A program made the position numbers and the translations under genes. Positions 33,465-43,390 of a stretch of 64,000 nt of DNA are shown here, one piece after another (position 1 is the stretch's first letter; each line of letters opens with the position of its first letter). This stretch comes from Jatrophihabitans endophyticus (GTDB lineage: Bacteria > Actinomycetota > Actinomycetes > Mycobacteriales > Jatrophihabitantaceae). The stretch spans positions 310,001 through 374,000 of the forward strand of contig NZ_FQVU01000002.1 in assembly GCF_900129455.1 (NCBI RefSeq). The letters run 5' to 3'. The notes below the pieces were generated by a model that worked only from the letters and a program-made list of their open reading frames with translations, made no database searches and was not told the origin of the DNA.

Positions 33465-36400
33465 ATGTCTGCTGTTCGTCGTGCCCTCGCCCTGACGGCG
33501 ACCGCCGGTCTGCTCACCGCGGGCGCCGTGGTCGCCACGCCGGCCCACGCCGCACCGGTCTCGGAGTGGGCGGCTCTGTCCGCGGCTTTCGCCGACGGCG
33601 GCACCGTCCAGCTCGGCGCCGACATCACCAGGAACGACGGCTCCCATCTCGCGGTGGGGTCCGGAAAGCAGGTAACCCTCGATCTGAACGGTCACACGCT
33701 CGCCATCTCCGGTGTGTCCGACTCGTCCGCGGCGGTCTCGGTGCCCGCCGACCGCGGCACCTCGCTGACCGTGACCAGCACCGGCGCTTCCGGGCAGCTG
33801 ACCGTCACCGGCGGCGCGCTCGCCGCCGGCATCGGCGGGGGCGAGTCCACGAGCGGCGGCGTGGTCACGATCAGCGGCGCGGTGGCCGTCGACGCCACCG
33901 GCGGCGCCGGCGGCGCCGGCATCGGCAGCGGCTGCTCGTTCGCGGCGACCCCGCGCATGACGGGCGGTTCGCTCACCGTGGTGAACGGCTCGGTCACCGC
34001 CCACGGCGGGGACGACGCCGCCGGCATCGGCGGTGGGCAGTCCAGCTCCGGCGCCGCCGTGTCGCTGATGCACGGGACCATCACCGCGACCGGTGGCTTG
34101 GCCGGCGCCGGAATCGGGGCGGGCGCCACCCCTGACGCGGCCGACGGTATCGACGGCGGAGCGCTGACCGTCGCCGGCGGCGCCGCCAGAGCCACCGGCG
34201 GCGACTACGGCGCAGGCGTGGGAGGCGGTCACGCAGGTGCGGGCGCGAAGGTGACCGTCTCCGGCGGCTCGCTGACCGCGAGCGGCGGGGGCGGCGCCGC
34301 CGGGGTCGGCACAGGATCCTACGGAGCGGCCGGCGGTTCCCTCGACGTCACGACGCGCGGCTCGGTCGTGGCCGCCGGCGGCGGGAGCGGCGCCGCCGCG
34401 GTGGGCGGCGGGCGCGCCGGCGCGGGTGTCGACGTCCGCGTCGCAGTGGGCTCGACGGTCACCACGTCCGGTGGCGTGGCCTTCGGCGGTGACACCGGCG
34501 CGACCGACTGGGGGTCGCTGCGAAATGACGGCATCATCACGACGACGCCCGGGGACGTCCTCACGGTCCCCACCGGCGTCACGGTGACGAACTCCGGGTT
34601 CATCGACAACCGCGGGTCGATCACCGGCGCCGGAACCGTCGTCAACACCGGCACGATCGTCGGCAGCGGCACGGTGGCGAACAACGGACAGGGCGACACC
34701 GGCACCACCGTCACGCAGCACAGCCACCTGCTGACCTTCGACAACAACGGCACGACAGGGACGCGACGACCCGACCGGCCGATCTTCGCCGCCACCGTCG
34801 GCGATACGAACAGGTCGCTGATCGCGCCGCCGGCCCAGAACGGTTACACGTTCACCGGCTGGTACACCTCGGCGACGGCCGGGACGAAGGTCACCGAGTC
34901 GACGGACCTGCAGAATCTGGTCGGGGCCGGCCCCCAGACCGTCACGCTCTACGCGCACTACGAGATCGCGCAGTCGATCGCGTTCACGTCGAGCGCGCCG
35001 TCACCGGCGGCGGTCGGCTCGACCTACACCGTCGCCGCGACGGGTGGCGCGTCGGGCCAGCCAGTCATTTTCTCCGCCGGGAGCGGGACGACCAACTCGG
35101 CCTGCACCGTCTCGGGAACGACCGTGACGTTCGCGCATCCCGGCACCTGCGTGATCGCCGCAGACCAGACCGGCGCCGGCTTCTACCGGCCGGCCACGAC
35201 CACCACGCAGACGATCACCGTCGGCCAGGGCACCCAGCCGATCTCCTTCACCTCGACCCCGCCCTCGGACGCGAAGGTCGGCGGTGCGACGTACACGGTC
35301 GCGGCCACCGGCGGCGGGTCGAGCGCGCCGGTGGTGTTCTCCGTCGACCCGGCGACCACCAGGGGCGCCTGCACACTGGCGGGCTCGACGGTGACCCCCG
35401 TGCACGCGGGCACCTGCGTCATCGCCGCCGACCAGGGCGGCGACGACGACTACGCGAGAGCCCCGACCGCGACGCAGAGCTTCGAGGTCGGCCGGGGTGC
35501 CCAGACGATCACGCTGACCAACGCGCTCCAGTACCCGCCCGTCGTGGGCACGACCTACACACCGGCCGGCACCGCCGGCTCCGGCGCGCCGGTCACGTTC
35601 GGCGTCGACGACGGCACCGCCTGCTCGATCGAGGACGGCGTGGTGCGCTTCGAGCACTTCGGGATGTGCGTCGTGACCGCCGACCAGGCCGGCACCGCGG
35701 ACTACGGGCCCGCCTCGCAGGTCCGGCAGGCGTTCACCGTCGTGACGATCGGGTCGTCGGTGACCGTCACCGCCGATCCGGCCGAAACGGTCTACGGGCA
35801 GCCGGTCCGGGCTACCGCGACGGTGATCCTCGCCGCCGGTGGGGCCACAGGCACCCTCAAGTGGCTCGTCGACAACGACCAGTTCGGCGCTGACGTCCCG
35901 GTCACGGTGACGAGCACCGGACGTTCGTTCACGCTCGACGTCCCGCGCCTCGCCGCCGGCTCACATCTCGTCCGGGCGGCGTTCATCCCGGACGACACCA
36001 CCCGGTACGCCGTGTCGTCCGGCGGGGCCAGCCTCTTCGTGCGCCCGGCCGCCACGACCACGCGGGTGGCGATCACCAGCAGCGCGTTGAGCGCCGCTGT
36101 CACGGCCGTCGCGCCGGGTTCCGGGACCCCGGGCGGCTCGGTCACGTTCTCGGTGGGCGGGACGTCCGTCGGCACCGCGCCGATCGTGGCCGGCACGGCC
36201 CGCCTCGCCCATCGCGTCCCGACCGGGAAGGCCAGTCAGGTCTCCGCGGTCTACGCGGGCGACGTCGACTTCGCCGGGTCGTCGGACTCGACCAGCCGTT
36301 CCGACCCGAAGATCACCGCCACGGTGACCGGGAGGCCGGCGCGCACGAAGCACGGCTGGTACCGCGGCACCGTCCGGATCGCGTTCACCTGCACCACGAA

Positions 36401-37055
36401 CAGCGCACCGCTGGCTCGCCCGTGCCCGAGTCCGCTCGTATTCACCGGCGACGGCGCCGCGCGAACGGTGACCCGCACGATCGTCGCGAAGGACGGCGGG
36501 ACGGCGACGGTGGTCGTCGGTGTGGACATCGACCACACGGCACCGTCCGTCGGGATCGGCGGAGCACGCAATCGCGGCGTCTACCGCGGCACCGCTCCGT
36601 CGGTGCGCTGCGTCGGCTCGGATGCGCTCTCCGGCATCACGTCCTGCCGGCTGTCGACGTGGTCGAGCGCAATCGCCGCCGGACGCACGGTGCACTACCG
36701 AGCCACCGCGACCGACAGGGCCGGCAACACCCGGACGGCGTCGGGCTCCTACACCGTCCTGACGCGCTACCTGGACGGCGCCACTTACGACCACGGCCGA
36801 TTCGAGGTGAAGGCCGGCAGGGTGTACACGCTGGTGGTGACGTCGAGCGGCGCACGTCCGGTGTATTACGACGCGACCGTGGCACCCGGCCGACCGCGGG
36901 TGCGCGACCACGCGCTGCGCCGCGGCGGTCACCACCGGTGGACGCTCGGCGTGCTGATGCAGCCCGGGTTGCGCAGCCATCGCCACTGGAACATCGGTGT
37001 ACGGATCGGCTCGACGCTGCGCGTCCTAGAGCTGCGGATCACGAACGCTCGCTGA
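33465..37055 (+). CDS. 1196-aa secreted beta-helix / InlB-repeat / Ig-like multidomain protein
   Basis: Signal peptide (residues 1-30, ending ATPAHA). Residues about 45-330 are repeated beta strands separated by glycine-rich AAGIGGGxSxSG turns, recurring about every 30-37 residues, as in a parallel beta-helix. About 427-505 is a Listeria-Bacteroides (InlB B) repeat with LIAPPAQNGYTFTGWYTSATAG. About 507-760 has three Ig-like repeats each with FTSxxP...VGxTYTxAxTGG...TCVIAADQ. About 765-945 has larger Ig-like domains, 955-1100 a Cys-pair region with TATDRAGNTRTASGSYTV, and a His/Arg-rich C-terminal domain. No LPXTG or C-terminal membrane helix. Likely an extracellular adhesin or glycan-binding protein; function unknown. 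GAGGA lies about 11 bases before the ATG. Confidence 0.85.
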   Translation: MSAVRRALALTATAGLLTAGAVVATPAHAAPVSEWAALSAAFADGGTVQLGADITRNDGSHLAVGSGKQVTLDLNGHTLAISGVSDSSAAVSVPADRGTSLTVTSTGASGQLTVTGGALAAGIGGGESTSGGVVTISGAVAVDATGGAGGAGIGSGCSFAATPRMTGGSLTVVNGSVTAHGGDDAAGIGGGQSSSGAAVSLMHGTITATGGLAGAGIGAGATPDAADGIDGGALTVAGGAARATGGDYGAGVGGGHAGAGAKVTVSGGSLTASGGGGAAGVGTGSYGAAGGSLDVTTRGSVVAAGGGSGAAAVGGGRAGAGVDVRVAVGSTVTTSGGVAFGGDTGATDWGSLRNDGIITTTPGDVLTVPTGVTVTNSGFIDNRGSITGAGTVVNTGTIVGSGTVANNGQGDTGTTVTQHSHLLTFDNNGTTGTRRPDRPIFAATVGDTNRSLIAPPAQNGYTFTGWYTSATAGTKVTESTDLQNLVGAGPQTVTLYAHYEIAQSIAFTSSAPSPAAVGSTYTVAATGGASGQPVIFSAGSGTTNSACTVSGTTVTFAHPGTCVIAADQTGAGFYRPATTTTQTITVGQGTQPISFTSTPPSDAKVGGATYTVAATGGGSSAPVVFSVDPATTRGACTLAGSTVTPVHAGTCVIAADQGGDDDYARAPTATQSFEVGRGAQTITLTNALQYPPVVGTTYTPAGTAGSGAPVTFGVDDGTACSIEDGVVRFEHFGMCVVTADQAGTADYGPASQVRQAFTVVTIGSSVTVTADPAETVYGQPVRATATVILAAGGATGTLKWLVDNDQFGADVPVTVTSTGRSFTLDVPRLAAGSHLVRAAFIPDDTTRYAVSSGGASLFVRPAATTTRVAITSSALSAAVTAVAPGSGTPGGSVTFSVGGTSVGTAPIVAGTARLAHRVPTGKASQVSAVYAGDVDFAGSSDSTSRSDPKITATVTGRPARTKHGWYRGTVRIAFTCTTNSAPLARPCPSPLVFTGDGAARTVTRTIVAKDGGTATVVVGVDIDHTAPSVGIGGARNRGVYRGTAPSVRCVGSDALSGITSCRLSTWSSAIAAGRTVHYRATATDRAGNTRTASGSYTVLTRYLDGATYDHGRFEVKAGRVYTLVVTSSGARPVYYDATVAPGRPRVRDHALRRGGHHRWTLGVLMQPGLRSHRHWNIGVRIGSTLRVLELRITNAR

Positions 37056-37061
37056 CGCCTT

Positions 37062-37098
37062 CCCGACGTCCCGGGGTTGGCCGCCCCGGGACGTCGGG
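37062..37098 (+). terminator. strong terminator hairpin after the beta-helix gene
   Basis: A perfect 15-bp stem (37062-37076 with 37084-37098) around a 7-base loop, starting six bases after the stop codon. It abuts the -10 box of the leuA leader. Confidence 0.85.
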
Positions 37099-37099
37099 T

Positions 37100-37105
37100 T
37101 AGCCT
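37100..37105 (+). promoter_or_regulatory. -10 box TAGCCT of the leuA promoter
   Basis: TAGCCT, 9 bases before the leader-peptide ATG; transcription would start at or next to that ATG. The upstream terminator stem occupies the -35 region. Confidence 0.5.
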
Positions 37106-37114
37106 GGACACACC

Positions 37115-38996
<1,882 letters not shown>

Positions 38997-39017
38997 CCTC
39001 CGCACGGGGGCGGGTGG

Positions 39018-40307
39018 TCAGTCCGACCAGTCCGTCGCGCTCGGGGCGGGCCACGGCCGCGGGCCGGCGGCGGGCGCCGCCGCCGGCCGGGTCCGACGAC
39101 GCCTCCCGAGCACCGCCAGGACGAGTAGGGCGACGAGACCGACGGCGGCCGCGACGGCACCGAGGACGACCTCCCGGTCCACCCGCGACACCGACCCCAC
39201 CTCGGCCCGCCCCGAGCCCGGCGCCCCGGTCACGGGCACGGGCGGGCGGACCGACGCCGGATGGTCGAGCGCCGCCGCGCGCCGCACGAACGGGGTGGCC
39301 GAGTCGTAGACCGGGTTGGCCGCGTCGGCGGGGACGTCGGCGGTGACGGCACGCCGCGCGTCCAGTCGGCCGTAGCCGTACTCCTCGCTGTGCCCGCGTA
39401 CCCCGCGGGTGTCCAGGGTGGCGAGCAGCCGGGTGACGATCGCGCGGGCCGTCAGCGTCGGATGGCGCGACCACACGAGCGCCGCCACCGCCGACGCCAC
39501 CGCCGTCGCCTGGCTCGTGCCGTCCCCGGAATACGCGGTCGCGGCCACCCGGCCGAGCGACGGGATCCGCACGCCCGGCGCCACCAGCGTCAGGTAGGGC
39601 TGCCGCGACGAGAAGTCGGCGACGTCACCGGCAGCGTCGACGGCACCCACCGACACCACGCCGAGGCAGACCCCGGGCTCCTCGATGGCGTTGCGCTTCG
39701 GCCCGCTGTTGCCCACCGACGCGAGGACGACGGCGCCCTTGCTCAGCGCGTGGAAGACCGCGGCCTGCTCCTCGTCGGGGCACGACTCGGTGTCCGAGCC
39801 CTCGCTGCGCTTGCCACCGAGCGACATGCTGATGACCTTGGCGTCGTGGTCGGCGCCGTAGCGGATCGCGTCGGCCAGCCGGTCGGGCTTGGCCGCGTCG
39901 GTCGTCCCGTTGAGGGGGACGGCGATCGGCAGGATCCGCGCGTCGGGCGCGATGCCGGTAATGCCGAGCAGGCCGGGCCGCGCGACCATGATCGACGCCA
40001 TCGCGGTGCCGTGGCCGAACGCGCTGACCTCCCGGTCCACGCGCCCGTCGCCGCGCCGGCCGAGGTCGGTGCCGCGCACCACGCGTCCGCGCAGCTCGGC
40101 GAGGTCGGCGTTCACGCCGGTGTCGATCTCGGCGATCGTGACGCCCTGCCCGCGCGCGCCGGCGTCCCACAGGTCGTAGAGGTTCCAGTCGTCGAAGTAG
40201 TACTCCGGCGCGCCGGACGGGCCGGGGGCGGCCGCCGCGGGCGGTGCCGCCAGCAGGGTCGCGGCGACCACGGCTCCGACCGCGGCGAGCGTGCGCAGCC
40301 GGGTCAC
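39018..40307 (-). CDS. mycosin-like S8 (subtilisin) serine protease, membrane-anchored
   Basis: 429 aa. Signal peptide (residues 1-27), catalytic Asp62 (IAEIDTGVN), His99 (FGHGTAMAS), oxyanion Asn200 (SVGNSGP) and Ser265 (GDGTSQATA), then a Pro-rich linker and a C-terminal transmembrane helix (about 385-407) with a short basic tail. This is the architecture of type VII secretion mycosins. No ESX genes are in the window. GTG 40307 overlaps the stop of the upstream membrane protein gene (GTGA), so the two are a unit linked to recR. Confidence 0.88.
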   Translation of the reverse strand: MTRLRTLAAVGAVVAATLLAAPPAAAAPGPSGAPEYYFDDWNLYDLWDAGARGQGVTIAEIDTGVNADLAELRGRVVRGTDLGRRGDGRVDREVSAFGHGTAMASIMVARPGLLGITGIAPDARILPIAVPLNGTTDAAKPDRLADAIRYGADHDAKVISMSLGGKRSEGSDTESCPDEEQAAVFHALSKGAVVLASVGNSGPKRNAIEEPGVCLGVVSVGAVDAAGDVADFSSRQPYLTLVAPGVRIPSLGRVAATAYSGDGTSQATAVASAVAALVWSRHPTLTARAIVTRLLATLDTRGVRGHSEEYGYGRLDARRAVTADVPADAANPVYDSATPFVRRAAALDHPASVRPPVPVTGAPGSGRAEVGSVSRVDREVVLGAVAAAVGLVALLVLAVLGRRRRTRPAAAPAAGPRPWPAPSATDWSD

Positions 40308-41311
40308 GTCGGCCGGTCCCACTGCAGCCGCAACGGCGGCACCGCGTAGGCGTGCGCGGCCACCGCCATCCGGAAGGTGGTGCCGCTGCGCTTCGTCACG
40401 GTGTTGTCGAACTCGAGGCGCGAGAACCCGCCCCGCACCGCGACCGTGGTCTTGATCTCGAGCATCCCGGCGTCGCTCGCGGCCACGTCGACGTCGGTGC
40501 CGGACAGGCCGCTGCTGACCGTTCCGCGCAGGCTGCCCGGCACGTAGCGCTCGGTCGGCAACGGGCAGCGCAGGTCGGCGCCCGCGCGCAGGCAGCGCGC
40601 CAGCGCCGCACGCAGGGCGGCGACCGCGGCCGTGCGGCCCGCGGCGGTGACGTCGACAAGCACCTGCGTGGTCGCTCCGGCGTCGACGGGCACGTCGTCG
40701 TTCGCGGGGTCGGCCCGCAGGTAGGGCGTGTCGAAGGCGACGGGCACGGCGCCGGGGAACAGCAGCGTGGTGCCGGCCGGCACCGCGACCCCGGCGAGCG
40801 TCGCCCGCTCCCCGGCCTGGACCAGCTGCACCTGGGTGGCCACGGCGACGTGATCCAGCCGCCAGCCGTCCCCGGTGCGGTGGACGCCGACGGTGGCCGT
40901 GACGGGCAGCGGATGCCGCGCGAACGCCAGCGTGTAGGCGACCCGCACGCGCGCGCGGTCGCCGGTCTGCTCGCTCGAGCGGACGTCGACGTCCTCGATC
41001 GCCGCGGTGCGCTGCGCGGCCCGCAGCGCGTCGCCGGTGAGGAACGTCCGTGGTCCGGCCGGGATGTCGCCGTAGGCGAGCGCGGCGGCGGCGTCGGCCC
41101 GGCTCAGGGCGTCGAAGTACCCGCGGACGGCACCGGCCGGGCCGTCGGTGGCCACCCAGCCGTGCACCGCGACCGCCACCCCCGCCGCCGTCAGGGCGGT
41201 GGCGGCCAGCACGGCCGCCCAGAACCCGCGGCGGCGTCGCGGCGGCGCGGTCGGCACCGGGGCCGCCGCCGGGTCACTCGCCGGTTCACTCGCCGGGTCA
41301 CTCGCCGTCAC
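40304..41311 (-). CDS. membrane-anchored extracytoplasmic protein of unknown function
   Basis: 335 aa. Short Pro/Ala-rich cytoplasmic N-terminus with repeats (SDPASEPASDPA), basic RRRRG, one transmembrane helix (FWAAVLAATALTAAGVAVAV), then an outside domain whose start (GAVRGYFDALSRADAAAALAYGD) resembles DUF4878/NTF2-like modules, followed by three beta-rich stretches and one Cys pair (RCLRAGADLRC). It is co-translated with the mycosin-like protease (GTGA), which suggests partner, anchor or substrate. Six bases downstream of recR. I do not recognise the family. Confidence 0.75.
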   Translation of the reverse strand: MTASDPASEPASDPAAAPVPTAPPRRRRGFWAAVLAATALTAAGVAVAVHGWVATDGPAGAVRGYFDALSRADAAAALAYGDIPAGPRTFLTGDALRAAQRTAAIEDVDVRSSEQTGDRARVRVAYTLAFARHPLPVTATVGVHRTGDGWRLDHVAVATQVQLVQAGERATLAGVAVPAGTTLLFPGAVPVAFDTPYLRADPANDDVPVDAGATTQVLVDVTAAGRTAAVAALRAALARCLRAGADLRCPLPTERYVPGSLRGTVSSGLSGTDVDVAASDAGMLEIKTTVAVRGGFSRLEFDNTVTKRSGTTFRMAVAAHAYAVPPLRLQWDRPT

Positions 41312-41317
41312 GCGCGG

Positions 41318-41914
41318 TCACTCGATCCGGCGCCGACCGGAGAACGCCCGCCCCAGCGTGACCTCGTCGGCGTACTCGAGGTCACCGCCGACGGGCAGTC
41401 CGCTGGCCAGCCGCGTGACCGTGAGTCCCATCGGCGCCAGCATGCGGGCGAGGTAGGTCGCCGTCGCCTCGCCCTCGAGGTTGGGGTCGGTGGCGATGAT
41501 CAGCTCGGTGACGACGCCGTCACGCAGCCGGCCCAGCAGCTCACGGATGCGCAGGTCGTCCGGCCCGACGCCGTCGATGGGACTGATCGCACCGCCCAGC
41601 ACGTGGTAGCGCCCGCGGAACTCGCGGGTCCGCTCGATGGCGACGACGTCCTTGGGCTCCTCCACGACGCAGATGACCGCGGGGTCACGGCGCGGGTCAC
41701 TGCAGATGCGGCAGACGTCGGCCTGCGCCACGTTGCCGCAGACCGAGCAGAACTTGACCTCGTTCTTGACCCGCAGCAGCGTCCCCGCGAATCGTTCGAC
41801 GTCCGCCGGCTCGGTGGCCAGCAGGTGGAAGGCAATGCGCTGCGCGCTCTTCGGACCGATGCCCGGCAAGCGGCCGAGCTCGTCGATGAGGTCCTGGACG
41901 GCGCCTTCGTACAC
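41318..41914 (-). CDS. recR: recombination mediator RecR
   Basis: 198 aa, usual length. N-terminal HhH ([20 protein letters not shown]), C4 zinc finger [17 protein letters not shown], Toprim domain with [13 protein letters not shown] and [16 protein letters not shown]. Acts with RecO (and RecF) in loading RecA at gaps. GTG 41914 follows the ybaB stop after 12 bases, the usual ybaB-recR order (Rv3716c-Rv3715c). Confidence 0.97.
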   Translation of the reverse strand: MYEGAVQDLIDELGRLPGIGPKSAQRIAFHLLATEPADVERFAGTLLRVKNEVKFCSVCGNVAQADVCRICSDPRRDPAVICVVEEPKDVVAIERTREFRGRYHVLGGAISPIDGVGPDDLRIRELLGRLRDGVVTELIIATDPNLEGEATATYLARMLAPMGLTVTRLASGLPVGGDLEYADEVTLGRAFSGRRRIE

Positions 41915-41926
41915 GGACGCGGACCG

Positions 41927-42286
41927 CTACAGGCCCGGGATGCCGAGGCCACCGCCGAGGCCGCCGGTGAGCGGACCCATCTTCTCGGCCGCGAGCTCAC
42001 CCACCGCTCGGTGGGCGTCGCGGACCGCGGCGACGACGAGGTCCTGCAGCGTCTCGACGTCCTCGGGGTCGACGGCCTTCGGATCGATCTCGAGCGCGGT
42101 CAGCTCGCCGGCGCCGGTGAGCGTGGCCGTGACCAGGCCGCCACCGGCGGTCCCGGTGACCGACGCCGACGCGAGCTCGGCCTGCGCGGACTGCAGCTGC
42201 TCCTGCATCTGCTGCGCCTGCTTCATCAGCTGCTGCATGTTCGGCTGGCCGCCGCCGCCGGGAAATCCTCCGCCACGCTGGCTCAC
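41927..42286 (-). CDS. ybaB: YbaB/EbfC nucleoid-associated protein
   Basis: 119 aa. Gly-rich N-terminus ([10 protein letters not shown]), Gln/Met-rich helix [21 protein letters not shown], strand region [22 protein letters not shown] and [17 protein letters not shown] helix, then a Gly-rich tail. Forms a dimeric DNA-binding tweezer. First gene of the recR operon. GTG start at 42286. Confidence 0.95.
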   Translation of the reverse strand: MSQRGGGFPGGGGQPNMQQLMKQAQQMQEQLQSAQAELASASVTGTAGGGLVTATLTGAGELTALEIDPKAVDPEDVETLQDLVVAAVRDAHRAVGELAAEKMGPLTGGLGGGLGIPGL

Positions 42287-42312
42287 GTTCGCTGTCCTCC
42301 GCGTCTGCTGGT

Positions 42313-42342
42313 GGCGTCCCGCTGCTGGGCGTCCCGCCGCTG
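42313..42342. repeat. two tandem copies of a 15-bp unit in the ybaB-amidase intergenic region
   Basis: GGCGTCCCGCTGCTG at 42313-42327 and GGCGTCCCGCCGCTG at 42328-42342 differ at one base. Lies between the divergent ybaB and amidase genes. Confidence 0.5.
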
Positions 42343-42415
42343 GGTCGGTGTCGAATTGTCAGGGTATCCGGCCCGGCTGGCCGGCGCGTGTGTGCCGACG
42401 TGCGAGGGTGGGCGG

Positions 42416-43360
42416 ATGCGTCGCGTGTCCCGTCCGGTCGTGCTGCTGTCGGCGACCGCGCTGTGCGCCGTCACGGCGTGCAGCTCGTCCGACGGCACGT
42501 CGGCGAGCTCCCCACCCGCGCCGACCACGGCGGCGAGCACGTCCCGTCCCCCGGTGGCCACCTCGTCGTCGGCGAGCAGCTCGGCGACCACCTCGGCGAC
42601 CACCTCGGCGCCGGCGACGACGCGCCCGAGCACCCGGACCGCCACCGCCGCTCCCACCACCCGCACCCGGGCGCCCGCGCCGCCGCAGCCGGCGCCGCGG
42701 GGCAGCGTCGTCGTCCTCAACCCGGGGCACAACGGCGGCAACGCCTCGCACACCGGTTACATCGACCAGCAGGTCCCGGCCGGGTACGGCGAGCGCAAGG
42801 CCTGCGACACCACGGGTACGAGCACCAACGCCGGGTACGCCGAGCACGCGTTCACGTGGGACGTCTCGCTGCGGACGCGGCGCATCCTGCAGGCCGCGGG
42901 GGTCACCGTCGTGATGACGCGCCCCAACGACATCGGCGTCGGACCGTGCGTGAACGAGCGGGCCGCCGTCGGCAACCGCACGAACGTCGCGGCCGTCGTG
43001 TCGATCCACGCCGACGGCGCGCCGGCCTCGGGGCACGGCTTCCACGTCAACCAGGACAGCCGCCGCCCGGACGGCGCCAGCCGGCGGGTCGCGCAGGAGT
43101 CGGTGGCGCTCGGCCGGGCCGTCCACAAGACGCTCGTGGCGGGCTCGGGGCTGACGCCGTCGAACTACATCGGCGACGACGGCTACTACTTCCGCAGCGA
43201 CCTCGCCGGGCTCAACCTGGCCCGGCGGCCGACGACGTTCCTCGAGCTCGGCAACATGCGCAACGCCGACGACGCCGCGCTGCTGTCCTCGAAGTCCGGC
43301 CGGGCCCGCATCGCCAGCGCCGTCGCCGCCGGCATCCTCGCCTTCCTGCGGCAGCGTTGA
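42416..43360 (+). CDS. N-acetylmuramoyl-L-alanine amidase lipoprotein (Rv3717-like)
   Basis: 314 aa. Lipoprotein signal (VTAC, Cys22), a 70-residue Ser/Thr/Ala/Pro linker, and an Amidase_3 domain with zinc ligands in NPGHNGG, the Glu of AGYAEHAF, and SIHADG, plus catalytic Glu in FLELGNMRN. Two Cys in the domain (ERKACD and GPCVNE) match the disulfide of Rv3717. Cleaves the MurNAc-L-Ala bond of peptidoglycan. Unlike Rv3717 it appears lipid-anchored by a long linker. Convergent with dnaX. Confidence 0.93.
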   Translation: MRRVSRPVVLLSATALCAVTACSSSDGTSASSPPAPTTAASTSRPPVATSSSASSSATTSATTSAPATTRPSTRTATAAPTTRTRAPAPPQPAPRGSVVVLNPGHNGGNASHTGYIDQQVPAGYGERKACDTTGTSTNAGYAEHAFTWDVSLRTRRILQAAGVTVVMTRPNDIGVGPCVNERAAVGNRTNVAAVVSIHADGAPASGHGFHVNQDSRRPDGASRRVAQESVALGRAVHKTLVAGSGLTPSNYIGDDGYYFRSDLAGLNLARRPTTFLELGNMRNADDAALLSSKSGRARIASAVAAGILAFLRQR

Positions 43361-43390
43361 GCGTCCCGGACGCGTGACGGGTCCGCGCGG

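Noticed and set aside
33800-34500. PE-PGRS-like glycine-rich protein
   Set aside because: Lacks a PE domain and GGA/GGN runs; the Gly-rich turns alternate with beta strands and follow a signal peptide, which fits a beta-helix.
39018-40307. ESX/type VII locus
   Set aside because: Only a mycosin-like protease is present; no EccB/C/D/E or EsxA/B-type genes nearby.
40244-42415. Long N-terminal extension of the amidase frame
   Set aside because: Antisense to recR and ybaB; the real start is ATG 42416, which begins a lipoprotein signal peptide.
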